Source of the DNA: Ascarosepion bandense
Lineage: Eukaryota > Mollusca > Cephalopoda > Sepiida > Sepiidae
DNA length: 64,000 nt
Assembly (NCBI GenBank): GCA_037127315.1
Contig: JBBBDQ010000401.1
Span: 340,001-404,000 of the forward strand
Direction: 5' to 3'
How positions within the stretch are numbered: the first letter of the stretch is position 1; each line of letters starts with the position of its first letter. The position numbers and the translations under genes were made by a program. Below the pieces are notes generated by a model. It saw only the letters and a program-made list of their open reading frames with translations. It did no database searches and was not told the origin of the DNA. This document shows positions 24,774 to 35,840 of this stretch, piece by piece.

Positions 24774-25230
24774 TTTCCATTTTTAAACAAGTTATTACGC
24801 AAACCAGGTTTCTACCATGAGTGGTGTCTTCAGGCAATTTTTTATAACTGATTTTACCATTTATCATTTTTCTTTTTAAGAACACTTGTGTAATGGTGTT
24901 TTATTTGAAGGCTCACGTAGCAGAAAATTTTTGAATGCGCAATTTTTTAAAAACAAACTGTTGAATGAAAGAACAAATTATGACTAAGTGTATCCATACT
25001 AAGAAATAACTCTTAGGTTCATACAACCATAGATAAAAATGCCATAATTCGTTTTAATTTAAAAATTGCACGTTCAAAAATTCCCTGCCATGTGAGCATT
25101 CAAATAAAACACCGTTACACGAGTGTTCTTAAAAAGATAAACGGTAAAATCAGTTATTAAAAAATCGCCTGAAGACACCACTCATGGCAGAAACCTGGGT
25201 CACGTAATAACTCGTTTAAAAATGGAAAAT
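24774..25230. repeat. Head-to-head inverted pair with hammerhead-like core
   Basis: Arms 24774-24949 (minus) and 25061-25230 (plus) are inverted copies at roughly 85-90% identity by eye. Each contains CTGAAGA, a hairpin around CTCA (ACCA/TGGT in the left copy), GAAACC and GGT/GGGT. The left core spans 24799-24836 and the right core 25166-25204. Stem III (ACC/GGT) is plausible, and stem I is only about three pairs. Confidence 0.55.
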
Positions 25231-25329
25231 GTTCAAAAGTTCTACAATTGTATTGAACACTTTTTTTAAATACAAATGTGCACTGGTCTAACCCTATTAT
25301 GACCAAAAACTAAGTATTAAACAACCAAT

Positions 25330-25373
<44 letters not shown>
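25330..25373. repeat. (TA)n microsatellite
   Basis: About 21 uninterrupted TA units. Similar tracts of 10 to 25 units occur at 11560-11590, 11602-11625, 16771-16795, 19475-19495, 24655-24693, 24749-24772, 37482-37516, 40041-40073 and 62302-62323. Confidence 0.95.
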
Positions 25374-25375
<2 letters not shown>

Positions 25376-26966
25376 GATACCATCATATAAAGTTTTGTAT
25401 ATCAAAAGCAATTTTGGGGGGAAAAGACATGACAAAGTGTAAAATGATTTTGTGTGACATGCTTCATCCTTTAGAAATTTCCTAAGACTAAATTTGTTTC
25501 CTCATGTGCAAAAATCGAGAGATGCTGGAAATTTTAAAATTATCATATATCTCTTAAGCATATCTCTCTTCTCACTGATTTCATTTTGATTGTTTTTGTT
25601 TCCATCACATTAGTAAACTATAATAACCTGGAGGCAAATTTACGGTGAATGATCTTGCAATTAAAACATTTTCTAAAACTTTTGGTTTTAGTAAAGATAT
25701 ATAAGTGAGAGGCAGCATAGATGGAGTTCTATTCACACATGCATGAAGGTACGTAGCACCCCTGAAGTACAATCTGCATATTGAGAAGTATCAGCATTAT
25801 TGTATAAACCACCACCCCAGGTTGAAATTAATTAACTATAATTAAATTAGATTGAAATAAATTAAAGTCTATCATAAAATAATTCAGATTAATTTATTTA
25901 GTTAACAAATGTTGACACTTTCTGATTTTTTAAAAATTTATAATGAAAAAATTTTCCTTAAAGTAGACGATATTTTTGTTAGTAAATATTTGGTGTCAGC
26001 ACCAAATATTTTTTTATTTTAATTTTGCAATTTTTTTTTTTTTTACTGTCTTAAAATTTTAAAAGAATTAAAAAAAAAAAAAATAATAGTCAACTTTCCT
26101 TGCAAACAACATTCAAACATTTCAATAGATCCATTCTTTTCAATTAAAAACATGAATTAATTTTCATTTTATATTGGTTTTAATTTTTTTTAATTTTTGG
26201 AAGTAGGTTACAAATGTAGCCAATACACTTTACAGGAAGAGACAGTTAAGCATCAGTAGCAGAATTGCTTAAGATTAAAAAAAATTAAAAACAACCCCAC
26301 ACTTACACCCATCTGCGTGCACACACACAAAGAAAAAGGCAGCTTGTTGAAGAAAAAAGAAGAAAAAAAAATGATTTTACAACTTATTTAAACTTTTCCC
26401 TTAGACACAAACATTTATTTTCAATATTTCTTTCAGGACAAATTGTAAAAAAACAGTTTTGTTATTTTTCATTTAGTCAAAAGTTGCATTTTTAAATTTT
26501 CTGGGTTTCAAAAGAATAATTTATATAAGAAATGACAGAGATAATTGGAGGAGGGGCAAAAAGAAAACAATTACGGTAGTTGGTAATGCGGAAAAAAGAT
26601 TATTATAATAAAAGAGAATAAACAGTGTCAGACAACTGGTTATCACTCCTCACACATCAAAACTCTCATTGAGGAAAGATTGTTTGAATTTTTCTCTCTT
26701 TTTCATGTTGTCTATTACTACTACTACTACAGTTTTAATTTATTTTTTGCTACAATTAAATTTTGCATCATTAATAAGATCTTCAAAAGAATTATTATTC
26801 TTTATTTCAACAACCATTATCAATACGCCATTTAGAAACAGGATTTGTAATTATTAAAGAAATTATTTCAAAATTCTACATTTCCATTTCATTTACTTGG
26901 ATCATTTGATATATTTGTAAACAGCTTCATACTTTCACTTGACTTTCAAAAGAAACATTTATACAG

Positions 26967-27058
26967 GGTGCAGCTGAAATACCACCCACATAGTGTTAAG
27001 ACATTGGTGGCAATGGGGTCTTCATCAAGCTAATGTGGCTGGTATTTCTACAGCACCA
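26967..27058. mobile_element. Short palindromic MITE
   Basis: Ends of about 28 bp are inverted copies (GGTGCAGCTGAAATACCACC against GGTGCTGTAGAAATACCAGC), enclosing a spacer of about 36 bp. It is a non-coding 92-bp element. Confidence 0.6.
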
Positions 27059-27159
27059 TTTATTATCTTAAATTATTATTAGATGATGCTTTGTCGGTTT
27101 ATTTTTAATGTCTACTAATTTTTTATTAGTATTTCTTTCATCTTAATTTTACTTGCTTT

Positions 27160-27962
27160 TCATAGGACAGGCTAGCCTCCCAGAGAGTAAAATACTACGC
27201 CTCCTTGGCCTTACACTCTCGGCGGACCTCAAATGGAATGACTATATTGAATCCATTGCCAAATCTGCTGCTATGAAAGTGGGCTCCCTGTGCAGGGCCC
27301 GGAAATTTTTCCCACCTGAAACTATTCTGCACATATACAAATCTACCATCCGCCCGTGTATTGAATATTGCTGCCATATCTGGTCGGGTGCCCCTGCTGC
27401 TCTCCTTGGGCTTCTTAACAAAATACAAAGGAGGATCTGTAACGTGGTTGATACTGACTTGGCAGACCGGCTGCAGCCGCTCTCACACCGGCGTGATGTA
27501 GCTTCCCTGTGCCTCTTCTACAAGTACTTTCATGGCTTCTGCTCCGATGAGCTTAGATCACTGGTGCCGCCTAAGCACGAATTTACACGAGATACTAGAT
27601 TAGCAACTAGGTCCCACCCTTTTACAGTTAAACAAATAAGATGTAACCGTAAATTCTACTCCAACAGCTTCTTTTCTCGCGCTTCCCGCCTGTGGAACTC
27701 CCTTCCACAAGTCTGCTTTCCCGACAGTTACAATCTCCAGGTGTTTAAATGTAGGGTCAATAGACACCTCCTATCACACTAACTCCCAACTATTCTCACA
27801 ACACTCTCATCTACCCAACCCTCATTCTCGGTATCCTCACCCGCCTATCACCCACCCTCTGTTATTTCCTATATTTAATCAGCCTTTCTCCACTCTACGT
27901 AGCCCCCTGCACAGTAGTGGCAGTGACATGCCTTGCTCGGGGTGAAACGCTTATAAAAAAAA
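27160..27962 (+). pseudogene. Non-LTR retrotransposon, 5'-truncated copy with open C-terminal frame
   Basis: The frame is open from 27153 to 27782 and encodes the C-terminal region following the reverse transcriptase palm. It includes LPESKILRLLGLTLSADLKW, MKVGSLCRARKFFPPETILH, RPCIEYCCHIWSGAPAALLG, LFYKYFHGFCSDELRSL, SRLWNSLPQVCF and FKCRVNRHL. It is the same family as 15290-16500 but better preserved (CHIWSG present, no frameshift). The 3' UTR ends TGCCTTGCTCGGGGTGAAAC and poly(A). The 5' truncation and A tail are typical of target-primed reverse transcription. With no palm domain it cannot be active. Confidence 0.88.
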
Positions 27963-28074
27963 AATATCTTTAGGCTGTCACAGTCTATGGTCATTAGTAG
28001 TAATACATAGTGCAGCAGAAATACTTTGCAGATAATGGTGAAACATTAATGGTAATGGTGTCTTACCATTATGT

Positions 28075-28170
28075 AAAAGAGCATTTCTGGAGGGCATTTG
28101 CATGGGGGAGCATTTCTGGGAGGCATTTACATGGGGGTATTTGTGTGGTGGTGCATTTCTGCTGCGCTCC
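28075..28170. repeat. Short degenerate G-rich direct repeats
   Basis: Three to four imperfect units of the type GAGCATTTCTGGGAGGCATT and CATGGGGG occur in tandem. A similar style is seen at 32770-32870 (GGGCTTGCATAGGGAG twice). Confidence 0.5.
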
Positions 28171-29568
28171 TTATAATTCAAGAAATCCCTTTAGAACCAA
28201 ACACACAAGATTTAAATGCAATAACCAATACATTCTCATTAAAATATATTCTTTATAAATTTAAACCAATATAAAAGTCATACAGAAACCAATATTGAAA
28301 AGAACCAATACATTCCTAACATATTTATCGCAATCAAAAATATATAAATATGTATTTCAATATTAAAATCTAAAATAAAATTTGATCGACAAAAATAATG
28401 CCCAATTGACAATTAACTCAAATCCACATTGTTTTATAAAGAAAAATATTTTTGAATGAAGAATCCAGAATATTTGCCAGTAATAATATCATTTGTTATA
28501 AAGTTATACCTTTTGATTCTTCTATTTGGAAGCATCATAAAAGAGAAATTTTCTTTTATGAATTAGCATTATATGTATTCTATGCATAGACATACTTCTA
28601 AGGAATTAAGGAACTTTTATTTATATTCTGACATTATTTCTTATTATTGTACTATATTTACTTGCCATTAGTAGCAGACTGGGTCTAAAAATACTGATTA
28701 GCAGGAGATAAAAGGGATCCACCTACAACTACAATGCTATCATTTAATTTTCACAACAAGTAAGTTTTTAAAAAATACATATGAAAAAAATACAATTAAA
28801 ATTTTAGTGGAAAACAAAAAAGTTGTACAATGGTTCTCAAAATATTTTTTTCCAATGCACCCCTTTTCACCAAGAGACAGAAAGTCTCCACCCCCCTTTT
28901 CCAAGATGGTCTATCTCAAAAGATGCATTCCAAATAATATGCATACATTATTGAAAATCTTCATTCATTCCATATTAGTACAGATATGTTTACATGGATT
29001 ATTTTTTTAGTGGAATTTTGCAAATTTAATCGCGATAGAAAATGTTGATGGACGCTTAAACATGATACATGTACAGCAATTTGTTTTAATTCGTAACTAA
29101 TTATAAACAAACTTAAGCATACTTCAATAAACAAAAACTCAATAGAATGCTAGGTATTGTAATTCAATAAACAAAAAAAAAAAAATAGAAAAAAATATAG
29201 ATTTCCCTCCTACCTCAAAATTCTCTTGGATCAAGAACCCTTATTTTAGTAATCACAGTGCACATATAACTATGACAGATACCAAATGTAAATACGGAAT
29301 TTTATTTCAATTTTATATTTGTGTTTTTTGTAATTTTAAGTAATTGGTTGATAATTTTAAATAGTTTACTGTACAATTTACACATTAGCAGATTGTTGAA
29401 AAGCACAATGGAACATGCAGGCCACATCTGATCATGTGCTACAGTTAGTGATTCTTGATAATATCCGAAGAAGAATCTGCACTATTACTTGTCTTGACCT
29501 TGCATTTTAGCTTAAAATTTAATAGCATACAATAGAGCATTGCAAGCAGTCCACTATATTAAGAACAA

Positions 29569-29751
29569 TTATTTGTGTTCACTAGATGATTGTTCGAATC
29601 TGTCAATAATTACTTCTGCATCCAGTTCATCTAACAATTCCTTTTTAATGCATATCAACATGTATGAATCCAAATTATCTGCAGACAAATAATTTCTTAA
29701 CCTTTTCTTTATGATTGTTAGCTTTGAAAATGTCCTCTCACATCAAATTTG
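29569..29751 (-). pseudogene. hAT transposase C-terminal (dimerisation) fragment
   Basis: The minus strand reads CERTFSKLTIIKKRLRNYL, SADNLDSYMLICIKKELLDE and L...IIDRF, then a stop. This matches the C-terminal dimerisation region of hAT transposases, where an ER.FS.LK.IK..LR motif precedes a helix with L..L. Upstream the frame is interrupted by a stop. The fragment of about 60 codons is what remains, and no terminal repeats could be assigned. Confidence 0.65.
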
Positions 29752-30375
29752 ATAAACTGATAATGTTCAGATGACTTTACAAATTCTTTTTCCTTTTTAT
29801 TACTATTACAGTGTTTGTGTATTTATTGCATTTTTATTTGATATAGAGGACCCACTCGCTATCAGACAAGCTGACACCCTGGCCAGTCTGCCACATATAT
29901 TTGAATAGTCAGCAGTTTTATTTTATTTTTTTTAATTCATCTAGAAATTTTAAAATTGCTTATCCAGCCACTTGTTTCAGTTAGAATTTATCCATAAAGT
30001 GAAAGCAAATTCTCTACAGATTTTTTTAATAACTACTGTCAATCTTTTATTAAAACATTTAAGAAAAAGGACTAAAAACTGAGAGAAGATCAAACAAATC
30101 TGCCAACACGTTTTTTTATATAAGAAAAAAAAAAAAAGGAACATATTTTAAAACCAATAAGAACAAATCAATCCATGTGCTCAGAGACCAATAGAACTTT
30201 TAGCACCCAATATTGGTAGATTGAAGAAATAAAGAAATGGCATAAAAAAAAAAAAAAATCACAACCACAAGAGTTTCATATTTCTATGTTTAGTGCAGAA
30301 GCACACACAAGTCCTTGAACTACTATTAACAAGGGGAAGTAACTAAGATCAGTCAATTGATTTAAAATTCTGATT

Positions 30376-30560
30376 TTTTTTTTTAATCATATCACCCCGA
30401 GCAAGGCGATAACGCCACTGATGCGCAGGGGACTGCGTAAGAGTAAAAAGATTGGAAAAGAGAAAGCCGGAAACCACATCCTAAACAGGGAACAAGGGAT
30501 GAGCCTCTTCACTTGTTCAATAGACGTGGGTGGTGTGTGAACCGGGTGATAGTTTATCTA
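30376..30560 (-). repeat. SINE of family B with LINE-like tail
   Basis: The plus strand begins with T-rich sequence and ATCATATCACCCCGAGCAAG (reverse complement of the tail) and ends near GTGAACCGGGTGATAGTTTA (reverse complement of the B-box head). It is close to the copies at 3280-3460 and 44492-44734 and appears young. Confidence 0.75.
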
Positions 30561-31019
30561 CTCCAATTGAAAAAAAAAAAAAAGAAAGAAAAGAGTGAAA
30601 AGATTGGAAAAGAGAAAACCGGAGTAATTTCAAGATAAAATATCAACAAATATCTCACCATAGTGATAAACAGTTCGACAATTTATAATAACTGTTAGTG
30701 ATGAATTTGTTACTGCATCTAAATATTAAATTTTTCATAATGATAGTCTATTGTAATGGAGACGGTCTCTATTAACAGACATTTGTCTTGTAATTGATAC
30801 TGTCTAAAAATTCTGGAATTTCTTCTGATTATTTATTCCAAGTTCAGACGATGAAAAATTTTTCAAAATGTATCAAAAGTGTCTACAAATTATGAAGATA
30901 GTTGATCAGTTCAATTTTGTGATATATTTATATACCATGACATTCAAAACTCAACTGCTCATTACAATTACTGTTTTCATGCTAAACAGTTGCAACCTTT
31001 AGAGCATTTCAGAATGTTT

Positions 31020-31510
31020 ATACTTTAGGCCAATGGGTGGGGGACATGCAGATGGTGGATTCCAGCCGTTGGGGTTGGGAACAAACACTGAATTTAGATT
31101 GTCAGGGGGAGAACAAATGTAGACTTTAGACTGCCAGGAGGTGGGCACTAACTTTACTCCAATGAGAGGAGGAAACATCCACTAATGATACATGATTAGA
31201 AAGTTTGTCTCAAAAGAAAATTATGACTAAGTAGTGAGTTTAATCCTGACTGGGTGCCACATACTTTCAGCTTTGTGCCACATCTAAACCACACTTAGCA
31301 AATCACCAAAGACCCTCAGGGTGTGGTGGATGGAACAGCCACTAATCACAGACATTCAATATGTGGAGAGGGATAACAGCCACAAAAACCTTAGACCCTC
31401 AGTGGGAGGGGATGTGTAACAGCCACAAAAAAATTAAGCTCTCAGGGTGATGGGGTGGAACACTCACTGTATGTGGGGGAGAGAGGACACTTGAGATCAA
31501 CAAGGTGTGG
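31020..31510. repeat. Degenerate G-rich tandem repeat of about 40 bp
   Basis: Imperfect units share AGACCCTCAG, GTGG..GG and AACAGCCAC. They are clearest at 31309-31480, with older units at 31020-31180. A piece of the family-C SINE (31215-31305) has inserted into the array. Confidence 0.55.
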
Positions 31511-32883
31511 AGAGGAACTTTACGAAAACAGCATAAATTCAGCATCACTCCTTACAAACTGATATTTTGTATTTTAAAAATATTTTATGTAACTGAAAAT
31601 TTTAATTCAACTTTTTTTTTTTTCAAAATAATCAGAATAGAATAAAATATTTTTTCATACAATGGTGTAGCCAGTATTTACATATAAATTTTAAATCCAA
31701 ACAAAAAAGCCTTAACAGTGAAGTTCTACCCCCTTTCCAGGTTTTAAGATTTTAATAACTTTAGTCATTTAAATATATATGTAAAACACCCAAAATTTAA
31801 AGAACAAATTAAAAAGATAAATCATTTTTTTTAAAACATTTAATATCTTTGAAGTGTTCAAAAATTTTTTTCTCAAATTTCACCCCCATCCATTCAGCAA
31901 TACAAATTTCCATTTTTAAGAAAATAAGTAAATAAAAAATATCAAACAATTACTAGAAACTGAAACTAAATTCAAGAAATTCAAAATTTAATTTTTTTTA
32001 AAATTCTACAAGTAAAATTTTATATTAAAATAAATGGCTATATAATTACTAATTAGTCCCTATGTGACCAAAAATAAAAATATTTTATATTCATTCTGTA
32101 TAAAGAAACAAACTTACCATATACGATTGATAAATTTTTGGAATGCTAAAAGCTGGGCTCATGCAGAAAATGTGAGACAAGTGAAATGAAGAAAAAAGGG
32201 CAGCAGACGTTGGCACTGGATGATTCTAAAGCACGAACAATGGTTTTAAAAATGGGGAATAATTTGATGCTTGTTCACGATGACGGAAAAATGACGAAAC
32301 AAAGGAGCAAAAAATTAAGAGAAAAAATTCTTTGAAAATTTTGGAAATATATGAAAGAATCTGTAACAAGTGCGAAGAATATCATGCATTCCAGAAATCC
32401 TGACTACAAAGTACTTACATGTGAATAAAAGCAGGCAGTCTGTGATAATCAAGGAAAAAAAAAAGAATCGATAAAAAAAAAAAAAAAAAAGAAAAACATT
32501 AAGACACACATCACCAGAGTTAAAATCTAACTAAGTTTTCTGAATTTTGTTGCTTTTGATAGACTAGTGATACTAAATCTTAAATTTTACTATTTGAGAT
32601 TTTTAAGAGTTTTAAGAGTTTACTTTCGAAACAAAAATTAAACTAATATATTCTATTAAAAAGAAAAAAAAGCCAATTCAAAATTTAATAATGCTAGGCT
32701 ATCTAAAAAGTAGACGAATTGGCTACTTGATAGTTCATTGTTGCAACCGGGTTTACATTAAATGGCAGAAGTATATTGGGGGGAGGGCTTGCATAGGGAG
32801 TATATTTTAAATTAACTTCATAATAGGAGCATATTTTAGGGGGCTTGCATAGGGAGATCATTTTACAACTAATTCACACAGCA

Positions 32884-32973
32884 AACTGAACTGCCTTCTT
32901 AAAATTTACAAAATTAATATTAATATTCAAATCAAAATATTAATTTTGTAAATTTTAAGAAGGCAGTTCAGTT
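32884..32973. repeat. Perfect 38-bp inverted repeat (hairpin)
   Basis: The 38 bases at 32884-32921 are repeated exactly in inverse orientation at 32936-32973 with a 14-bp loop. It ends two bases before the large inverted-repeat arm that starts at 32976, so the two structures may belong together. Confidence 0.9.
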
Positions 32974-32975
32974 CG

Positions 32976-33350
32976 CAATTGAGAAAAGGTTTGCTTCCCA
33001 CAATTGAAATGAAAATATTAGTTACAGAAAATCGGTATTGCCTTTTTATGTATGTTTTATGTAAGGAAACTCTCATTCTTGGGGCTTAAACTGATGCCAT
33101 ATTGAAAGACTGCTTAACTTTAGTGATCGAATGAGAAACAATGTTGAGACTGGTCAGTACCACTTAGGAATACCAAGTGTTGTAAGCTTGGATTTGTGGT
33201 TACTATAATATCACATTGAAATACCAGTACTGGTATGATTAGTAAAGTTAAATAACTTTGAGCCTGGCCAGTACCTAGATAAGTAAACGCTTGGGAAATT
33301 CTGATGCTGTATGTTTGGATGTGTGGGTGGTATAATGGGCTTATGGTTAT
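32976..33350 (+). repeat. Left arm of a 375-bp inverted repeat carrying 5S-like units
   Basis: This arm is nearly identical in inverse orientation to 34436-34810. It contains two 5S-rRNA-like units (about 33082-33188 and 33198-33312) recognisable by TTAACTTTAGTGATCGAATG, CTGGTCAGTACC and GGAATACCAAGTGTTGTAAG. Confidence 0.85.
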
Positions 33351-33421
33351 CAATAATTGATAGTAATATAAAAAAAAAACATTTTTAATTATTCTTTTTT
33401 TTTTTTTGTAGACTTGTGTAT

Positions 33422-33730
33422 CTATTTACATTGTTCAGACTGCTGTCCTCATCTTTGTTGCCATATGGTTTAATGTGGACTAGTGGATAAAAGTGATGAA
33501 TGAATCCATTGACTTGACCCAAATAGTTGTGAATTTAATAGAATTGAGTTAAAGGGAGAGAACTGGTACTGTGACATCCGGATGAGACTTGGCTCATGGA
33601 ACAAAATCTACCCCGGTGAATAAAATAAAGGCTTCCGGTCAAAATTTTAATCGAAGGTCAAGGTGTACATTGGCTAAAACATCGTTGATATGGCAACAAA
33701 GATGAGGACAATACTCTGAACAAAGTAAAT
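33422..33730 (+). mobile_element. Small element with inverted ends and tRNA-like head
   Basis: The ends 33422-33466 and 33687-33729 are inverted copies (ACATTGTTCAGACTGCTGTC against GAGGACAATACTCTGAACAA). The middle has a weak tRNA-like head (CTAGTGGATAAAAGTG). The end motif AAGATGAGGA...GTCC recurs at 35575-35655, 54205-54310 and 55668-55710. Confidence 0.55.
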
Positions 33731-33807
33731 AGTGTAAATAATTACAATACTTCATATCATAATTATAGACAAATATTGAAGGTGTATTTCTATAAACGCA
33801 GAAAGCA

Positions 33808-33908
33808 ATGGCAACCTACTGCGGAATAATCTTCTGCCCAGTCAGTCATGTCTCTTTCGAGACATGATCGCCCAAGCATGTATCACGTATAGCACTTAAC
33901 TGACTGAT
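33808..33908 (+). repeat. SINE family A, 3' fragment
   Basis: It begins AGAAAGCAATGGCAACCTAC and ends GCACTTAACTGACTGA, matching the 3' domain of the copies at 840-1100 and 63127-63412. Confidence 0.8.
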
Positions 33909-34199
33909 TTCTATAAAATGTCTTTCACTTTCAGTCCTTTATTATAAATTATCAGAATTGGCAACCCCAGTAGCACACCCCAAAGCTGACCACACAATTT
34001 CATCAAATGATGACATCATCAATACTATGAATACATACATCAGGAGAAACATTTATTATGAATACCTCAAGAAATGAATTGATTGATTGATTGATTGATC
34101 TGTTTTTTACGGCTGAACTTTTTGCAAATAATTTAAAGCCAGGAAACATTTTTAAATTCTAAGAAGTTTTTGGAAATAATGATTTACTGATACAAATCC

Positions 34200-34449
34200 T
34201 ACTAATTAACCCATAGCTGGGAGGAGAATAAGTGGATTCACACTTCTTTCACACATAAATGAATTTAACAAATTCTGCTTTCCGATTTCCAATTCTAAGC
34301 CATCATTTATTACACAACTTATGCATCTAAGCTTACAGCACCTGGTATTCCCAAGTGGTCACCCATCAAGGTACTGACCAGCCTCAACATTGCTTAACTT
34401 CAGTGATCAGATGAGAAACAGTGTTTCAACACAATATAACCATAAGCCC
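34200..34449 (-). repeat. 5S-rRNA-derived SINE (copy 3)
   Basis: Minus strand 34449-34331 carries the 5S-like head with TGATCACTGAAGTTAAGCAA, GATGGGTGACCACTTGGGAA and GGTGCTGTAAGC. This is the best-preserved 5S unit in the window, especially in its C box. Tail sequence runs down to about 34200. Two further 5S-like units continue directly upstream in the inverted-repeat arm. Confidence 0.8.
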
Positions 34450-34810
34450 ATTATACCACCCACACATCCAAACATACAGCATCAGAATTTCCCAAGTGTT
34501 TACTTATCTAGGTACTGGCCAGGCTCAAAGTTATTTAACTTTACTAATCATACCAGTACTGGTATTTCAATGTGATATTATAGTAACCACAAATCCAAGC
34601 TTACAACACTTGGTATTCCTAAGTGGTACTGACCAGTCTCAACATTGCTTAACTTTAGTGATCGAATGAGAAACAGTCTTTCAATATGGCATCAGTTTAA
34701 GCCCCAAGAATGAGAGTTTCCTTACATAAAACATACATAAAAAGGCAATACCGATTTTCTGTAACTAATATTTTCATTTCAATTGTGGGAAGCAAACCTT
34801 TTCTCAATTG
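34436..34810 (-). repeat. Right arm of the 375-bp inverted repeat
   Basis: It is the reverse complement of 32976-33350 and contains two 5S-like units. Together with 34331-34449, three 5S-like units stand in tandem at roughly 130-bp spacing. Confidence 0.85.
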
Positions 34811-35501
34811 TCTCTTTAAAATTAAATTGGATTCAACCTAAGTATTGGTTAATGCTGAACTTCGTTTCTATAACAAATCATCCTTCCCATGTTTATATAA
34901 ATGCTTAATTTAGAACTTAATATATATTTTTGATTTCACTTATAAAAAGCAAGTTAACCTGGTCAGAAAAATTTCTTATTCTCATTTGCATGTTTTGATT
35001 TTTCATTATTATAAGACTTTAAAATTTTTTTTCTTCAAAAATGTATTGTTGCTAACGTTTTTCCTTTAAAAATTTATATTATTTTATAAAAAGTCCATTT
35101 TTATGTATATAGTTCTCTAAAAATTTGTTTTTTATACTTTCATCGTATAAAATGAAAAATTGACACCAGTTTGGGGGTTAACTATTTGCCCATAGATGGG
35201 ACCATAACAGGTGCTACCACTCCAGGTCAGGGTGAACCTGGGAACAACAGCAATTAAGACATGACTGCACAAGACATGACTTGCCCGGAAATTTCTTGAA
35301 GGTGCCATTTATGAAACCTGTTAAAACTTAAATTAATGACAAAAATCATTTGGACAAAAAAAAATTTGATAATATAACCAAGACTTAATTATCTAAAATT
35401 TTTACTTCAACCTATCCTTGGATCAGGTGGACCAACATCCTCGTCTTTATTAGATTCTTTGGTTTTACACCAATGCCACAAAGATCCTGTTTTTAATTTT
35501 G

Positions 35502-35536
<35 letters not shown>

Positions 35537-35569
35537 TATCATCCCAGCATTTTTTTTTTTGATTTACAA

Positions 35570-35840
35570 TATTTACATTATTCGAATTTTGTCCTCATCT
35601 TTGCTGTCATTTTCATGATGTTTCGGTTGTTGTACACTCCGGACTTCAGGTGCTAGGAATTTCAAACCAAACCCTTTATTACAATCACTGGGGTATATCA
35701 TTCTCATTCCTTGTGCAAAACCACTTCTGGTAATCGTGAGTTATTTCCCTTTAACTATTTGTTCACAACTGCTGTAGCCTGGTTTTGAACTCACAGCTCT
35801 TTGGGTCAAGTCACAGGAACTAACCAACATCTTTTTGATG
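35570..35840 (-). repeat. tRNA-headed retroposon with hammerhead-like segments
   Basis: On the minus strand a weak tRNA-like head (GTTGGTTAGTTCC ... GAGTTCAAAACC) is followed about 120 bp later by CTGAAGTCCGG...ACCGAAACATC. AAAGATGAGGAC...TTCGAATAATG comes next. The first resembles a hammerhead core with one changed base in box 1 (CTGAAGT). The second has the same shape but lacks the leading CT. Order matches the unit at 39450-39960. Confidence 0.4.

Noticed and set aside
28805..28900. ATGGTTCTCAAAATATTT as a hAT-type terminal repeat linked to the transposase tail at 29.6 kb.
   Set aside because: The similarity to the CAGTGGTTCTCAA-type terminus is short, and no matching opposite end or 8-bp target duplication was found.
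32106..32133. Possible 28-nt microexon on the minus strand with a good GTAAGT donor and TTTTAG acceptor.
   Set aside because: Exons 3 and 4 already join in frame, and inserting 28 nt (or 35 nt with the alternative acceptor) would break the frame.
34331..34449. A functional 5S rRNA gene.
   Set aside because: The unit continues into a SINE body and carries many substitutions. It lacks the T-run terminator expected directly after a 5S gene.
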